Assembly: GCA_038327995.1 (NCBI GenBank)
Contig: JBBQLP010000025.1
Span: 1 to 39,619 of the forward strand
Length of the DNA: 39,619 nucleotides
Reading direction: 5' to 3'
Source of the DNA: CAIOYC01 sp038327995
GTDB taxonomy: Bacteria > Pseudomonadota > Alphaproteobacteria > Caulobacterales > Caulobacteraceae
Part shown: positions 1 through 8,263 of the stretch, in pieces
Layout of the letters: each line of letters opens with the position of its first letter
Position numbering within the stretch: the stretch's first letter is position 1
Program-made: the position numbers and the translations under genes
Notes under the pieces: generated by a model
The model's input: the letters and a program-made list of their open reading frames with translations, nothing else
Told to the model about the DNA's origin: nothing
The model's database searches: none

Positions 1-495
<495 letters not shown>

Positions 496-527
496 CGGGG
501 CGCTGGCGAACGGGCTAGGGAGCGGGC

Positions 528-1613
528 GTGACCTTCCCTGACCTCTCCTCCGCCGACAGTCTATTGACCATCGATCTCGACGCCCTCGCTGGCAACTACG
601 CAACCCTCCGGCGACAGGCGAACGGCGCGGAGATCGCCCCAGTGGTCAAGGCTGACGCCTATGGATTGGGCGCGGAAGCCGTGGCGCGGCGACTATGGCG
701 TGACGGTGCACGAAGCTTCTTCGTGGCCCGCATCGGCGAAGGCGAGAGCCTGCGACAAGCGTTCGGTCCTGAACGGTTCGCAACGATCTATGTGTTGGAT
801 GGGTGTCCGGCCGGAGCCGCCGAAAGGTTGGCCAATGCCCACCTTACGCCTGTGCTCAACAGCCTGGACCAGATCGCCGAGTGGAGACGCGCCGGGTCAG
901 GCGATCCCGTTACACTCATGCTCGACACCGGCCTCAACCGCCTCGGCCTGACCGAAACGGACGCGCGAACCCTTGCAGCATCGCCCTTCGGGGTCGCGGT
1001 GGTGATGAGCCACCTCGCGTGCGCGGATCAGCCGGAGCATCCCATGAACCGAACGCAGCGCGACCGCTTCGTCTCCCTCGCGGCGCTGTTCCCGGCGGCC
1101 CGTCGCAGTCTCGCCGCGTCGGACGGTCTGTTCCTCGGGACTGACTTCGCCTTCGAGATGGCGCGCACCGGCATCTGCCTCTACGGCGGCGGTCCACAAA
1201 GCGTGCAAGACAACCGTATCACCGCCGTCGCCACGTTCGAGGCGCCCATCCTTCAGCTACGCACCCTCAGCGTCGGCGAGACAGTCGGCTACGGGGCGAG
1301 CTTCAGAGCCACACGACCCATGAAAGTGGCGGTGGTCGCCGCCGGTTACGCCGATGGTGTCTTGCGGGCCGCCTCGCCAAAAGCATATGGAAGCCTGGGC
1401 GGAACAAGCTGCGCCGTGCTGGGCCGGATCTCCATGGACCTCACCGTGTTCGACGTGACGGACAACCCCGCCGCTCTCCCAGGCGTGATGATGCAGATCA
1501 TCGGCCCCGACGTGCCAGTCGACGCCGCCGCCGCCGCCGCTGGCACGATTGCCTACGAACTTCTGACCCGCATCGGCGCGCGCGCAACGCGCGTCTACAA
1601 GGGCGCACGATGA
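528..1613 (+). CDS. alr: Alanine racemase (PLP-dependent)
   Basis: It interconverts L- and D-alanine in the cytoplasm and supplies D-Ala for peptidoglycan. The 361-residue length is normal for the family. The PLP-binding lysine is Lys41 in VVKADAYGLG, and the second catalytic base is Tyr255 in VGYGASF, followed by the conserved AAGYADG and GRISMD segments. The start is GTG at 528, preceded by an AGGGAG ribosome binding site; no better ATG lies near. The last base pairs form an ATGA overlap with the following permease gene, implying translational coupling of D-Ala supply to an envelope lipid transporter. A catabolic DadX role is possible but nothing around it suggests D-Ala catabolism. Confidence 0.96.
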   Translation: MTFPDLSSADSLLTIDLDALAGNYATLRRQANGAEIAPVVKADAYGLGAEAVARRLWRDGARSFFVARIGEGESLRQAFGPERFATIYVLDGCPAGAAERLANAHLTPVLNSLDQIAEWRRAGSGDPVTLMLDTGLNRLGLTETDARTLAASPFGVAVVMSHLACADQPEHPMNRTQRDRFVSLAALFPAARRSLAASDGLFLGTDFAFEMARTGICLYGGGPQSVQDNRITAVATFEAPILQLRTLSVGETVGYGASFRATRPMKVAVVAAGYADGVLRAASPKAYGSLGGTSCAVLGRISMDLTVFDVTDNPAALPGVMMQIIGPDVPVDAAAAAAGTIAYELLTRIGARATRVYKGAR

Positions 1614-2383
1614 ATCCGGTTCGCGCGGTCGGGCGCTCCACCATGGGCCTGTTTCAGACGGCGGGCGCGGTGGCGGTCTTCGCCGGGCGCGGTGCGGCGG
1701 CGGTCTTCTCGCCGCCCCTGTTCGTGGGTCAATTCTGGCGACAGACCGCTCAGATCGGCTATTTCTCGCTGCCTGTTGTAGGGCTAACGGCGGTGTTCAC
1801 TGGCGCGGCGCTGGCGCTCAACATCTATACCGGCGGCGGGCGTTTCAACGCCGAGCAGATCATGCCGCAGATCGTGGCGCTGGGCATCACCCGTGAGCTT
1901 GGCCCGGTGTTGGCGGCTCTGATGCTTGCGGGACGGGTCTCGGCCGCCATCGCCGCCGAAATCGGGGCGATGCGGGCGACCGAACAGATCGACGCCCTGC
2001 AAACGCTCTCGACCGACCCCTTCCGCTATCTGATCGCGCCGCGCTTGCTCGCCGCCGTTCTGGTTCTGCCGCTCCTGACGCTGGTCGCCGACATCATCGG
2101 CATTGCCGGAGGCTGGACCGTGGCGACGGCTTCGCTGAACTTCAACCCAGCTGTCTATGTCAAGAACACCTGGGACTTCCTGCAGACCTGGGACGTGGTT
2201 TCCGGACTGATCAAGGCGGCGGTGTTCGGGTTCATTGTGGCTTTGATGGGTTGTTACCACGGCTTCAACGCCACGGGGGGCGCGCGGGGTGTCGGACGGG
2301 CGACGACCCACGCGGTGGTCTCGGCGGCGATCCTGATTTTCGCCTCCGACTACCTGATGACCAGCCTTTTCTCGCACAAATGA
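1610..2383 (+). CDS. mlaE: MlaE-family ABC transporter permease
   Basis: This is the inner-membrane permease of an MCE-type (Mla) ABC transporter, a family that moves phospholipids between the membranes. It has 257 residues and about five hydrophobic segments. The MlaE signature is visible: ITRELGPVLAAL, then AGRVSAAIAAEIG followed by a Met-Arg-Ala-Thr-Glu-Gln stretch. It overlaps alr by ATGA at its 5' end and the ATPase gene by ATGA at its 3' end. No mlaD (MCE substrate-binding protein), mlaB or mlaC follows, so the periplasmic partner must be encoded elsewhere. Family assignment is strong; the direction and identity of the lipid cargo are not shown by the sequence. Confidence 0.93.
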   Translation: MNPVRAVGRSTMGLFQTAGAVAVFAGRGAAAVFSPPLFVGQFWRQTAQIGYFSLPVVGLTAVFTGAALALNIYTGGGRFNAEQIMPQIVALGITRELGPVLAALMLAGRVSAAIAAEIGAMRATEQIDALQTLSTDPFRYLIAPRLLAAVLVLPLLTLVADIIGIAGGWTVATASLNFNPAVYVKNTWDFLQTWDVVSGLIKAAVFGFIVALMGCYHGFNATGGARGVGRATTHAVVSAAILIFASDYLMTSLFSHK

Positions 2384-3150
2384 GCGTAGCCGCCCCAAAA
2401 CTTGAACTGCGCGGCGTGAAGAAGCGCTTCGGCGACAAGGTGGTGCTGGACGGGATCGATCTGGCGATAGAGCGCGGGCGTTCCCTCGTGATCATCGGCG
2501 GCTCGGGTCAGGGCAAGTCCGTCACCATCAAGATCGCCATTGGCCTGATGCGCCCCGACGCGGGTAAGGTGCTGGTGGACGGACAGGACGTGACCCGCAT
2601 CGGCGCGGCGGGACGACGCAGGCTCGCCTCGCAATTCGGGATGCTGTTCCAGGGCGCGGCCCTGTTCGACAGCCTCAGCGTCTGGGAAAACGTCGCGTTT
2701 CGCCTGGTCAACGCTGACGGCGTTCAGCGCCCTGAAGCGCGGGAGCGTGCTGTCGACGCTCTTTCTCGAGTGGGTCTGGGCGCGGACGTCGCCGACCTCT
2801 ATCCGGGCGAGCTTTCTGGCGGGATGCAGAAGCGCGTTGGTCTCGCCCGCGCTGTCGTCGCAGAACCGGCGGTGATCTTCTTCGACGAACCGACCACCGG
2901 CCTCGACCCGATCAACGCCGACGTCATCAACAATCTGATCGTAGAGCAGGTAAAGCGATTGGGCTGCACCGCCATCTCGATCACTCACGACATGGCCTCA
3001 GCCCGCAAGATCGGCGACGAGATCGCCATGCTTCACGACGGCCAGATCGTCTGGCGCGGCCCGGCGGCTGACGTGGACAATTCCGGCAACCCCTACGTGG
3101 AGCAGTTCGTCTCGGGCAGGGCTGACGGCCCGATCACGGCGCAAGCCTAG
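2380..3150 (+). CDS. mlaF: MlaF-family ABC transporter ATP-binding protein
   Basis: This is the ATPase partner of the preceding MlaE permease. I place the start at ATG 2380, which overlaps the mlaE stop as ATGA and gives 256 residues; the frame is open upstream, but that stretch only shadows mlaE. All ABC motifs are present: Walker A GGSGQGKS at about residues 40-47, Q-loop MLFQGAALFDSL, signature LSGGMQKRVGLARA, Walker B VIFFDEPTTGLDP and the switch histidine in THDM. The gene ends 7 bp before the convergent stop of the Yip1-family gene, leaving no room for an mlaD in the operon. Confidence 0.94.
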   Translation: MSVAAPKLELRGVKKRFGDKVVLDGIDLAIERGRSLVIIGGSGQGKSVTIKIAIGLMRPDAGKVLVDGQDVTRIGAAGRRRLASQFGMLFQGAALFDSLSVWENVAFRLVNADGVQRPEARERAVDALSRVGLGADVADLYPGELSGGMQKRVGLARAVVAEPAVIFFDEPTTGLDPINADVINNLIVEQVKRLGCTAISITHDMASARKIGDEIAMLHDGQIVWRGPAADVDNSGNPYVEQFVSGRADGPITAQA

Positions 3151-3157
3151 CGCGGGT

Positions 3158-3754
3158 TTAACGAGGCATCCCGATGGCCGTACCGATTATCTCCATCATC
3201 ATATAGACTATGATGGCGACGATGATCACCACCACCGTGAACAGCACCGCCTTGTCCTCGGCACCCTTCATCACCTTGGGAAGCCCAAGGTAGAGGATAT
3301 AGAGACTGTAGAAGCCGACGATGGATAGAATCGCCAGCGGCGGGAAGAGGTCGAAGACATCCGCCAGCCACCATGCGGTGGGGAAATAAGCGGCCACCTT
3401 GAACGCTGACACCCGGTCCTTCACCCCGCCAAAATAAGGGGCAATTGCCTCGATGATCAGCGCCATCAGGAAGACGCCCAAAAGACTAAGCACATAGCTG
3501 ACAACCGCAGTGCTGATCAGGGAGAACACCCCCGTGTGCGTGACGCGTCCCAGCATCGGATAGCCGAAGATCGCGTAACCGATCATGGAGCAAACCGGCC
3601 CGATGGCGGCGAGCACCAACACATAGGGCACGAACAGGCTACGGATGGTCGCTGGCTCCGCGGCGATCCGGTCCCACTCCGCGCCGGGAGTCAGGATTAA
3701 TCCCTTCGCCCGGGCGATGACGTTTTTCATTTGCGGGTTTTCGCTGATGCTCAT
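3158..3754 (-). CDS. Yip1-family integral membrane protein
   Basis: It is a predicted multi-pass inner-membrane protein of about 198 residues with around five hydrophobic segments. The N-terminal cytoplasmic stretch (VIARAKGLILTPGAEWDRIA) followed by a Pro-Tyr containing first membrane segment is typical of bacterial Yip1-domain proteins, whose function in bacteria is not established. I chose ATG 3754, which has a GGGGAC sequence upstream; an in-frame ATG at 3790 would add 12 residues (it has AGGTGC just upstream) and one at 3730 would remove eight. It is convergent with mlaF (7 bp gap) and divergent from radA, so it is a single-gene unit. No regulatory site was recognised. Confidence 0.8.
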   Translation of the reverse strand: MSISENPQMKNVIARAKGLILTPGAEWDRIAAEPATIRSLFVPYVLVLAAIGPVCSMIGYAIFGYPMLGRVTHTGVFSLISTAVVSYVLSLLGVFLMALIIEAIAPYFGGVKDRVSAFKVAAYFPTAWWLADVFDLFPPLAILSIVGFYSLYILYLGLPKVMKGAEDKAVLFTVVVIIVAIIVYMMMEIIGTAIGMPR

Positions 3755-3898
3755 GACCGTCGTCCCCGTTGCCGCCCGTTGTTCATGCACCTAAAGGCCA
3801 AGCCTGAACAACGATCCTCGCGTCCTGCGTCGAGGGCGCCTACATACCGCCCGACTCAGCGCACAAAGCATGAACTCATTCCGGCACGATAGGAACCC

Positions 3899-5275
3899 AT
3901 GGCCCGCGACAGCGCGCTCTACGTCTGTCAATCCTGCGGCGCGGTCCATACCAAATGGGCCGGGCAGTGCTCGTCCTGTCACGCCTGGAACACCCTGGTT
4001 GAGGAGGTTGCGGCCTCCCGGCCTCCCGGTGCCCTCGCCCCTTCAAAGGCGAACCGCGCCCGGCAGGGGGTGGCGTTCGAGACACTGGATGTAGAGACCT
4101 CGCCGCCTGAACGTCTCATCACCGGGGTCGACGAGTTCGACCGGGTGTGCGGCGGTGGGGTGGTGCCGGGCTCCGCCATCCTGGTGGGGGGCGACCCCGG
4201 CGTCGGCAAGTCCACACTTCTGTTGCAGGTGGTCGCTTCGGCGGCGCTGCGCGGCCTGAACTGCGCCTATGTCTCGGGCGAAGAAGCCATTGAGCAGGTT
4301 CGTGCCCGCGCCCACCGCATGGGTCTCGGCCACGCACCAGTGAAGCTGGCGGCGGAAACAGCGCTACGCGCCATTCTGGATGGACTGAAGCGCGACAGGT
4401 TTGATCTTGTGATCATTGACTCGATCCAGACCATGTGGAGCGATCAGCACGAGGCTGGCCCTGGCTCGGTGACGCAGGTGCGTGCCGCCGCAGGCGAATT
4501 GGTGCGCCTCGCCAAGAAGCAAGGGGTGGCGGTCGTTCTGGTCGGTCACGTCACCAAGGATGGTCAGATCGCCGGTCCGCGCGTAGTGGAGCACATGGTG
4601 GACGCCGTGCTCTCATTTGAGGGTGAGCGCGGCTATCCTTTCCGCATCCTGCGCGGGGCCAAGAACCGCTTCGGCGCCACCGACGAGATCGGCGTGTTCG
4701 AGATGAGCGACGCGGGCCTGCGCGAGGTGAAAAATCCTTCCGCCCTCTTCCTCAACGAAGGTGGCGAGCGGGCGGCGGGCGCGGCGGTGTTTGCGGGCAT
4801 TGAGGGCTCGCGGCCTGTGCTAGTCGAGTTCCAGGCGCTGGTGGCGCCCTCCGCCTACGGCACGCCACGGCGGGCGGTGGTGGGCTGGGATTCAGGACGC
4901 CTCGCCATGGTGCTGGCGGTGCTGGAGGCGCGCTGCGGCCTTGGGTTCGGGGACCGCGACATCTACCTGAACGTCGCGGGCGGTCTCAGGATTTCAGAAC
5001 CGGCGGCGGACCTTGCGGCAGCAGCGGCGCTGGCCTCCTCTGCCCTCGATGTGCCGCTCCCGCAGGATTGTGTGGTGTTCGGCGAGATCAGTCTAGCCGG
5101 CGATATCCGTCCCGTCGGTCGGATGGAGGGCCGGATGCGCGAGGCCGCCAAACTGGGCTTTGGCCGGGCGCTCGCCCCTCAAGCTGCCTCGGGCCTGGGA
5201 TTTCCAGTGGTCGGCGCCAGCAGGCTTACCGATGTGGTAAGGAGAATCGGCGAGGCTGATTTCGGAGGTGACTGA
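3899..5275 (+). CDS. radA: DNA repair protein RadA (Sms)
   Basis: RadA is a RecA-like, DnaB-related ATPase that drives branch migration of recombination intermediates. The 458-residue protein has the usual order: a four-cysteine zinc finger (Cys10, 13, 24, 27, in the pattern CQSC...CSSC), a RecA-type ATPase with Walker A GGDPGVGKST at about 97-106, the RadA-specific KNRFG motif at 255-259, and a C-terminal Lon-protease-like domain that keeps the fold (for example VFGEISLAGDIRPV). Start ATG 3899 lies just after AGGAACCC. cvpA begins 21 bp downstream and is probably in the same operon. Confidence 0.96.
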   Translation: MARDSALYVCQSCGAVHTKWAGQCSSCHAWNTLVEEVAASRPPGALAPSKANRARQGVAFETLDVETSPPERLITGVDEFDRVCGGGVVPGSAILVGGDPGVGKSTLLLQVVASAALRGLNCAYVSGEEAIEQVRARAHRMGLGHAPVKLAAETALRAILDGLKRDRFDLVIIDSIQTMWSDQHEAGPGSVTQVRAAAGELVRLAKKQGVAVVLVGHVTKDGQIAGPRVVEHMVDAVLSFEGERGYPFRILRGAKNRFGATDEIGVFEMSDAGLREVKNPSALFLNEGGERAAGAAVFAGIEGSRPVLVEFQALVAPSAYGTPRRAVVGWDSGRLAMVLAVLEARCGLGFGDRDIYLNVAGGLRISEPAADLAAAAALASSALDVPLPQDCVVFGEISLAGDIRPVGRMEGRMREAAKLGFGRALAPQAASGLGFPVVGASRLTDVVRRIGEADFGGD

Positions 5276-5296
5276 CGTGTTGAGACCGAGCCCATC

Positions 5297-5998
5297 GTGA
5301 CCTTGTTCGACCTGATCGCCCTCGTGGTCATCGGCATATCTGCCATGATTGGCTTCTCGCGAGGCGCCGTGCGCGAGTTGGTGGGCTTGTTCGCGTTCGC
5401 GATTGCGGCGTTCGCGGCGCTGTATCTCCTGCCTATCACCGGCCCGATTGCGCGCGGGTTTATTCACGGTGGACTTCTCGTGACCGCCGCGGCGATCATC
5501 GGCGGGTTCGCAGCAGTCTATCTTGGCTTCAAGCTCGTCGGCCACTTCCTGGCGACGCAATTGCATCAACAGACCGTGCTGGGCGGCGCCGACCGTTCGC
5601 TCGGCCTCGGCATAGGCGCGGTTCGGGCGTTGATCCTGCTCGGTCTGTTCGCTCTTGTGTTCGAGCACGCCACGCCTCCTGAGATGAAACCCGCGTGGAT
5701 CACGAATGCTTTCCTCTATCCACTTTCCAGCGCCTCGGGCCGGATACTGGGCGCCTTCGCTCCGACCGGCCTGAAAGCGGTGGGACAGTTCAGCCCGTTG
5801 TTCAAGGGCGCGACTGGAACCCCGAGCGACCAGACGCCTCCCAGTGAAAACGACGCTGTAAGATCGCAAACCCCTGCTCCGTCCACGAACCATCTGGTCA
5901 ATCAGGACCAACCGGCGCACAAGGGCGCCCTTACGGGTAAGGGCTACGGCAAGCACGCGCGCGACAGTGTCGATGCGCTTGTGGAGAAGACGCGATGA
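5297..5998 (+). CDS. cvpA: CvpA family membrane protein
   Basis: It is a 233-residue inner-membrane protein related to E. coli CvpA (colicin V production), which sits in the purF operon there too. The family's N-terminal mark TLFDLIALVVI...GFSRGAVREL is visible, followed by three more hydrophobic segments to about residue 135, then a polar tail of about 95 residues that looks disordered and ends with a charged helix. The start is GTG 5297. Its stop overlaps the purF start as ATGA, so the pairing cvpA-purF known in many bacteria is conserved with tight coupling. Its exact role (envelope stress or transport) is unsettled. Confidence 0.9.
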   Translation: MTLFDLIALVVIGISAMIGFSRGAVRELVGLFAFAIAAFAALYLLPITGPIARGFIHGGLLVTAAAIIGGFAAVYLGFKLVGHFLATQLHQQTVLGGADRSLGLGIGAVRALILLGLFALVFEHATPPEMKPAWITNAFLYPLSSASGRILGAFAPTGLKAVGQFSPLFKGATGTPSDQTPPSENDAVRSQTPAPSTNHLVNQDQPAHKGALTGKGYGKHARDSVDALVEKTR

Positions 5999-7482
5999 TG
6001 CTGTCCGTGCCCCTCGAATCCCGCTCCGTCCGCGATCCCGACGACGAGGGCCTGAGGCTCGAATGCGGCGTGTTCGGTGTCTGGAACGCCCCAGCGGCCG
6101 CCGGACTGACGGCGCTGGGCCTTCACGCCTTGCAACATCGCGGACAGGAAGCTTGCGGCATCGCCTCGTTCGATGGGCGACGCTTCCACACCGAACGGCA
6201 CATGGGACTGGTGGGCGAGGCCTTTGACGGACCCGGCCTTATGGAGCGGCTGCCCGGTCATGGCGCCATCGGCCACACCCGTTACGCCACCGCCGGGGCC
6301 AGCGTGATCCGCAACGTTCAACCCATGTTCGCTGATCTGGAAGCGGGCGGCATCGCCATCGCCCACAACGGCAATCTGACCAACTTCCTCACCCTTCGCC
6401 ACCAACTTGTTGCCGAGGGCTCGATCTTTCAGTCGACATCGGACTCGGAGGTGATTCTGCACCTGATCGCCCGCTCCCGGAAAGCGAGGGTGATCGACCG
6501 CTTCATCGACGCATTGGCGCAGATCGAAGGCGGTTATGCGCTGGTGGCGCTGACCAACACCAAGCTGATCGGGGCGCGCGATCCCCTCGGCATCCGCCCG
6601 CTGGTGCTCGGCGAGGTCGGCGGCAAGTTCGTGCTGGCGTCGGAAACCTGCGCGCTGGAGATGATCGGGGGCAAGTTCGTGCGCGATGTTGAGCACGGAG
6701 AGGTGGTGGTGATCTCCGACAACGGCGTCGAATCGCTCCGGCCCTTCCCGGCGGGTCGAGCGCGGCCCTGCCTGTTCGAATATGTCTATTTCGCGCGCCC
6801 TGACTCCATCGTGAACGGCCGATCAGTCTACGATGTGCGCAAGGCTATGGGCGCGCGACTGGCGCGAGAGACCGGCGTCATCGCCGACGTGGTGGTGCCT
6901 GTGCCTGACTCTGGCGTGCCCGCCGCCCTCGGCTACGCGCAGGAAAGCGGCGTTCCCTATGAGCTTGGCATCATTCGCAGCCACTATATGGGACGCACAT
7001 TCATCCAGCCCACCGAAGGGGCCCGCAACACTGGCGTACGCATGAAGCACAGTCCCAACCGCGCGGTGCTGGAAGGCAAGCGAGTGGTGCTGATCGACGA
7101 CAGCATCGTGCGCGGCACCACCTCGGTAAAGATCGTGCGGATGGTGCGCGAGGCGGGAGCGAAAGAAGTACACCTCCGCTCCGCCTCCCCGCCGATCAAA
7201 TGGCCGGACTTCTACGGGATCGATATGCCCGACCGCGACAATCTCCTGGCCGCTCAGAAAACGCTGGAGGAGATGCGCCGGATGCTCGAGGTGGATAGCC
7301 TAGGCTTCCTCTCCGTCGAGGGGCTCTATGCGGCTATGGGCGCGGGTGAGCGCGATCCGGTGACGCCCCAGTTCACTGACCACTATTTCACCGGCGACTA
7401 TCCCACCCGTCTTCTTGATCGGGAAATCGCTGAGGGTCGCAACGCCCCGGTTGAAGCGCAGCTTTCACTGTTAAGCGCCTAA
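5995..7482 (+). CDS. purF: Amidophosphoribosyltransferase
   Basis: PurF makes phosphoribosylamine from PRPP and glutamine, the first committed step of purine synthesis. The 495-residue protein carries a class II glutaminase domain and a phosphoribosyltransferase domain. The nucleophile is Cys24 in LECGVFGVWN, so a propeptide of about 23 residues must be cleaved to expose it. The PRPP loop VVLIDDSIVRGTT is at about 364-376. Positions that hold Fe-S cysteines in the Bacillus enzyme are occupied here by Asp and Tyr (WPDFYGID and DHYFTGDYP), as expected for a cluster-free enzyme. Start ATG 5995 overlaps the cvpA stop; a second ATG follows immediately at 5998. Confidence 0.96.
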   Translation: MMLSVPLESRSVRDPDDEGLRLECGVFGVWNAPAAAGLTALGLHALQHRGQEACGIASFDGRRFHTERHMGLVGEAFDGPGLMERLPGHGAIGHTRYATAGASVIRNVQPMFADLEAGGIAIAHNGNLTNFLTLRHQLVAEGSIFQSTSDSEVILHLIARSRKARVIDRFIDALAQIEGGYALVALTNTKLIGARDPLGIRPLVLGEVGGKFVLASETCALEMIGGKFVRDVEHGEVVVISDNGVESLRPFPAGRARPCLFEYVYFARPDSIVNGRSVYDVRKAMGARLARETGVIADVVVPVPDSGVPAALGYAQESGVPYELGIIRSHYMGRTFIQPTEGARNTGVRMKHSPNRAVLEGKRVVLIDDSIVRGTTSVKIVRMVREAGAKEVHLRSASPPIKWPDFYGIDMPDRDNLLAAQKTLEEMRRMLEVDSLGFLSVEGLYAAMGAGERDPVTPQFTDHYFTGDYPTRLLDREIAEGRNAPVEAQLSLLSA

Positions 7483-7485
7483 CGA

Positions 7486-7512
7486 GCGGGCGACAAACCG
7501 TGCGTCGCTCGC
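7486..7512 (+). other. Hairpin between purF and the SDR gene
   Basis: Bases 7486-7494 and 7504-7512 form a nine-pair GC-rich stem with one G-U pair around a nine-base loop, and an A-T pair extends it. It lies 4 nt after the purF stop and 14 nt before the SDR start. There is no T-run after it, so it is not a canonical intrinsic terminator. It may be an mRNA-stabilising 3' structure for purF or a weak attenuator. The call is based on base pairing only. Confidence 0.35.
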
Positions 7513-7525
7513 TATTCAGCCGCGC

Positions 7526-8263
7526 ATGACTGCTCCCGACCTTCCGCTATCGAACCGTATCGCCCTCGTTACTGGCGCCTCGCGCGGCATCGGTTACGCC
7601 ACCACCATCGCTTTCGCCAAGGCGGGCGCGCACGTAATCGCCACCGCCCGCACACAGGGAGGGCTGGAGGCGCTCGACGACGAGATATTCAATGCAACAG
7701 GCGAGCACGCGACGCTTGTGCCGATGGACCTTCGCAACGGCGATGGGATCGACCTTCTCGGCGGGCAGATATTTCAACGCTGGGGTCGGCTCGATGTGCT
7801 GGCGTCTGTGGCGGGGGACCTCGGATTGATCACCCCTGCCGCGCACCTTGAACCGCGCACCTGGGACCGGACCATTGCAGTGAACCTCACCGCCAACTTT
7901 CGCCTGATCCGGTCTCTGGAGCCCCTGTTGCGGGCCAGCGAGGCGGGACGTGCGCTGTTCGTCACCGCGGGCCGTGTTGCGCGGCCCAAGGCGTTCTGGG
8001 CGCCCTATGCGGCGGCGAAGGCGGGAATGGAGTCGCTGGTGCGGTGCTGGGCGGACGAAATGGCGCATACAAACCTGCGGTGCGTGCTGGTCGACCCCGG
8101 CGCCATGCGCACGAAGATGCGCGCCGCCGCCTTTCCGGGTGAAGATCCCGCCACCCTGCCGCTGCCCGAAGCCATCGGCCCATTGATGATCGATCTGGCC
8201 CGCGCCGACCGCGAACCCACCGAGATGCTGATCAACTTTTCGATCGCGGCGAGCGGGGCGTAG
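7526..8263 (+). CDS. SDR-fold oxidoreductase with degenerate catalytic motifs
   Basis: It is a classical-length (245 aa) short-chain dehydrogenase/reductase. The NAD(P)-binding TGASRGIG motif is intact near residue 17, Asn of NLTAN is present, and the catalytic Tyr161 and Lys165 (YAAAK) are in place. Two other marks are altered: the NNAG motif reads ASVAG, and the position 13 residues before the tyrosine, normally the catalytic serine, is Ala148 (Thr147 precedes it). The substrate is unknown. The gene starts 43 bp after purF with a hairpin between them. Its last 32 bp overlap the 3' end of der on the other strand. It may be an active SDR using Thr147, or a non-catalytic relative. Confidence 0.85.
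   Translation: MTAPDLPLSNRIALVTGASRGIGYATTIAFAKAGAHVIATARTQGGLEALDDEIFNATGEHATLVPMDLRNGDGIDLLGGQIFQRWGRLDVLASVAGDLGLITPAAHLEPRTWDRTIAVNLTANFRLIRSLEPLLRASEAGRALFVTAGRVARPKAFWAPYAAAKAGMESLVRCWADEMAHTNLRCVLVDPGAMRTKMRAAAFPGEDPATLPLPEAIGPLMIDLARADREPTEMLINFSIAASGA

Noticed and set aside
5093..5956. A 287-codon open frame on the - strand opposite radA and cvpA
   Set aside because: It spans two real genes antisense and has no family motif; composition is that of a high-GC artefact.
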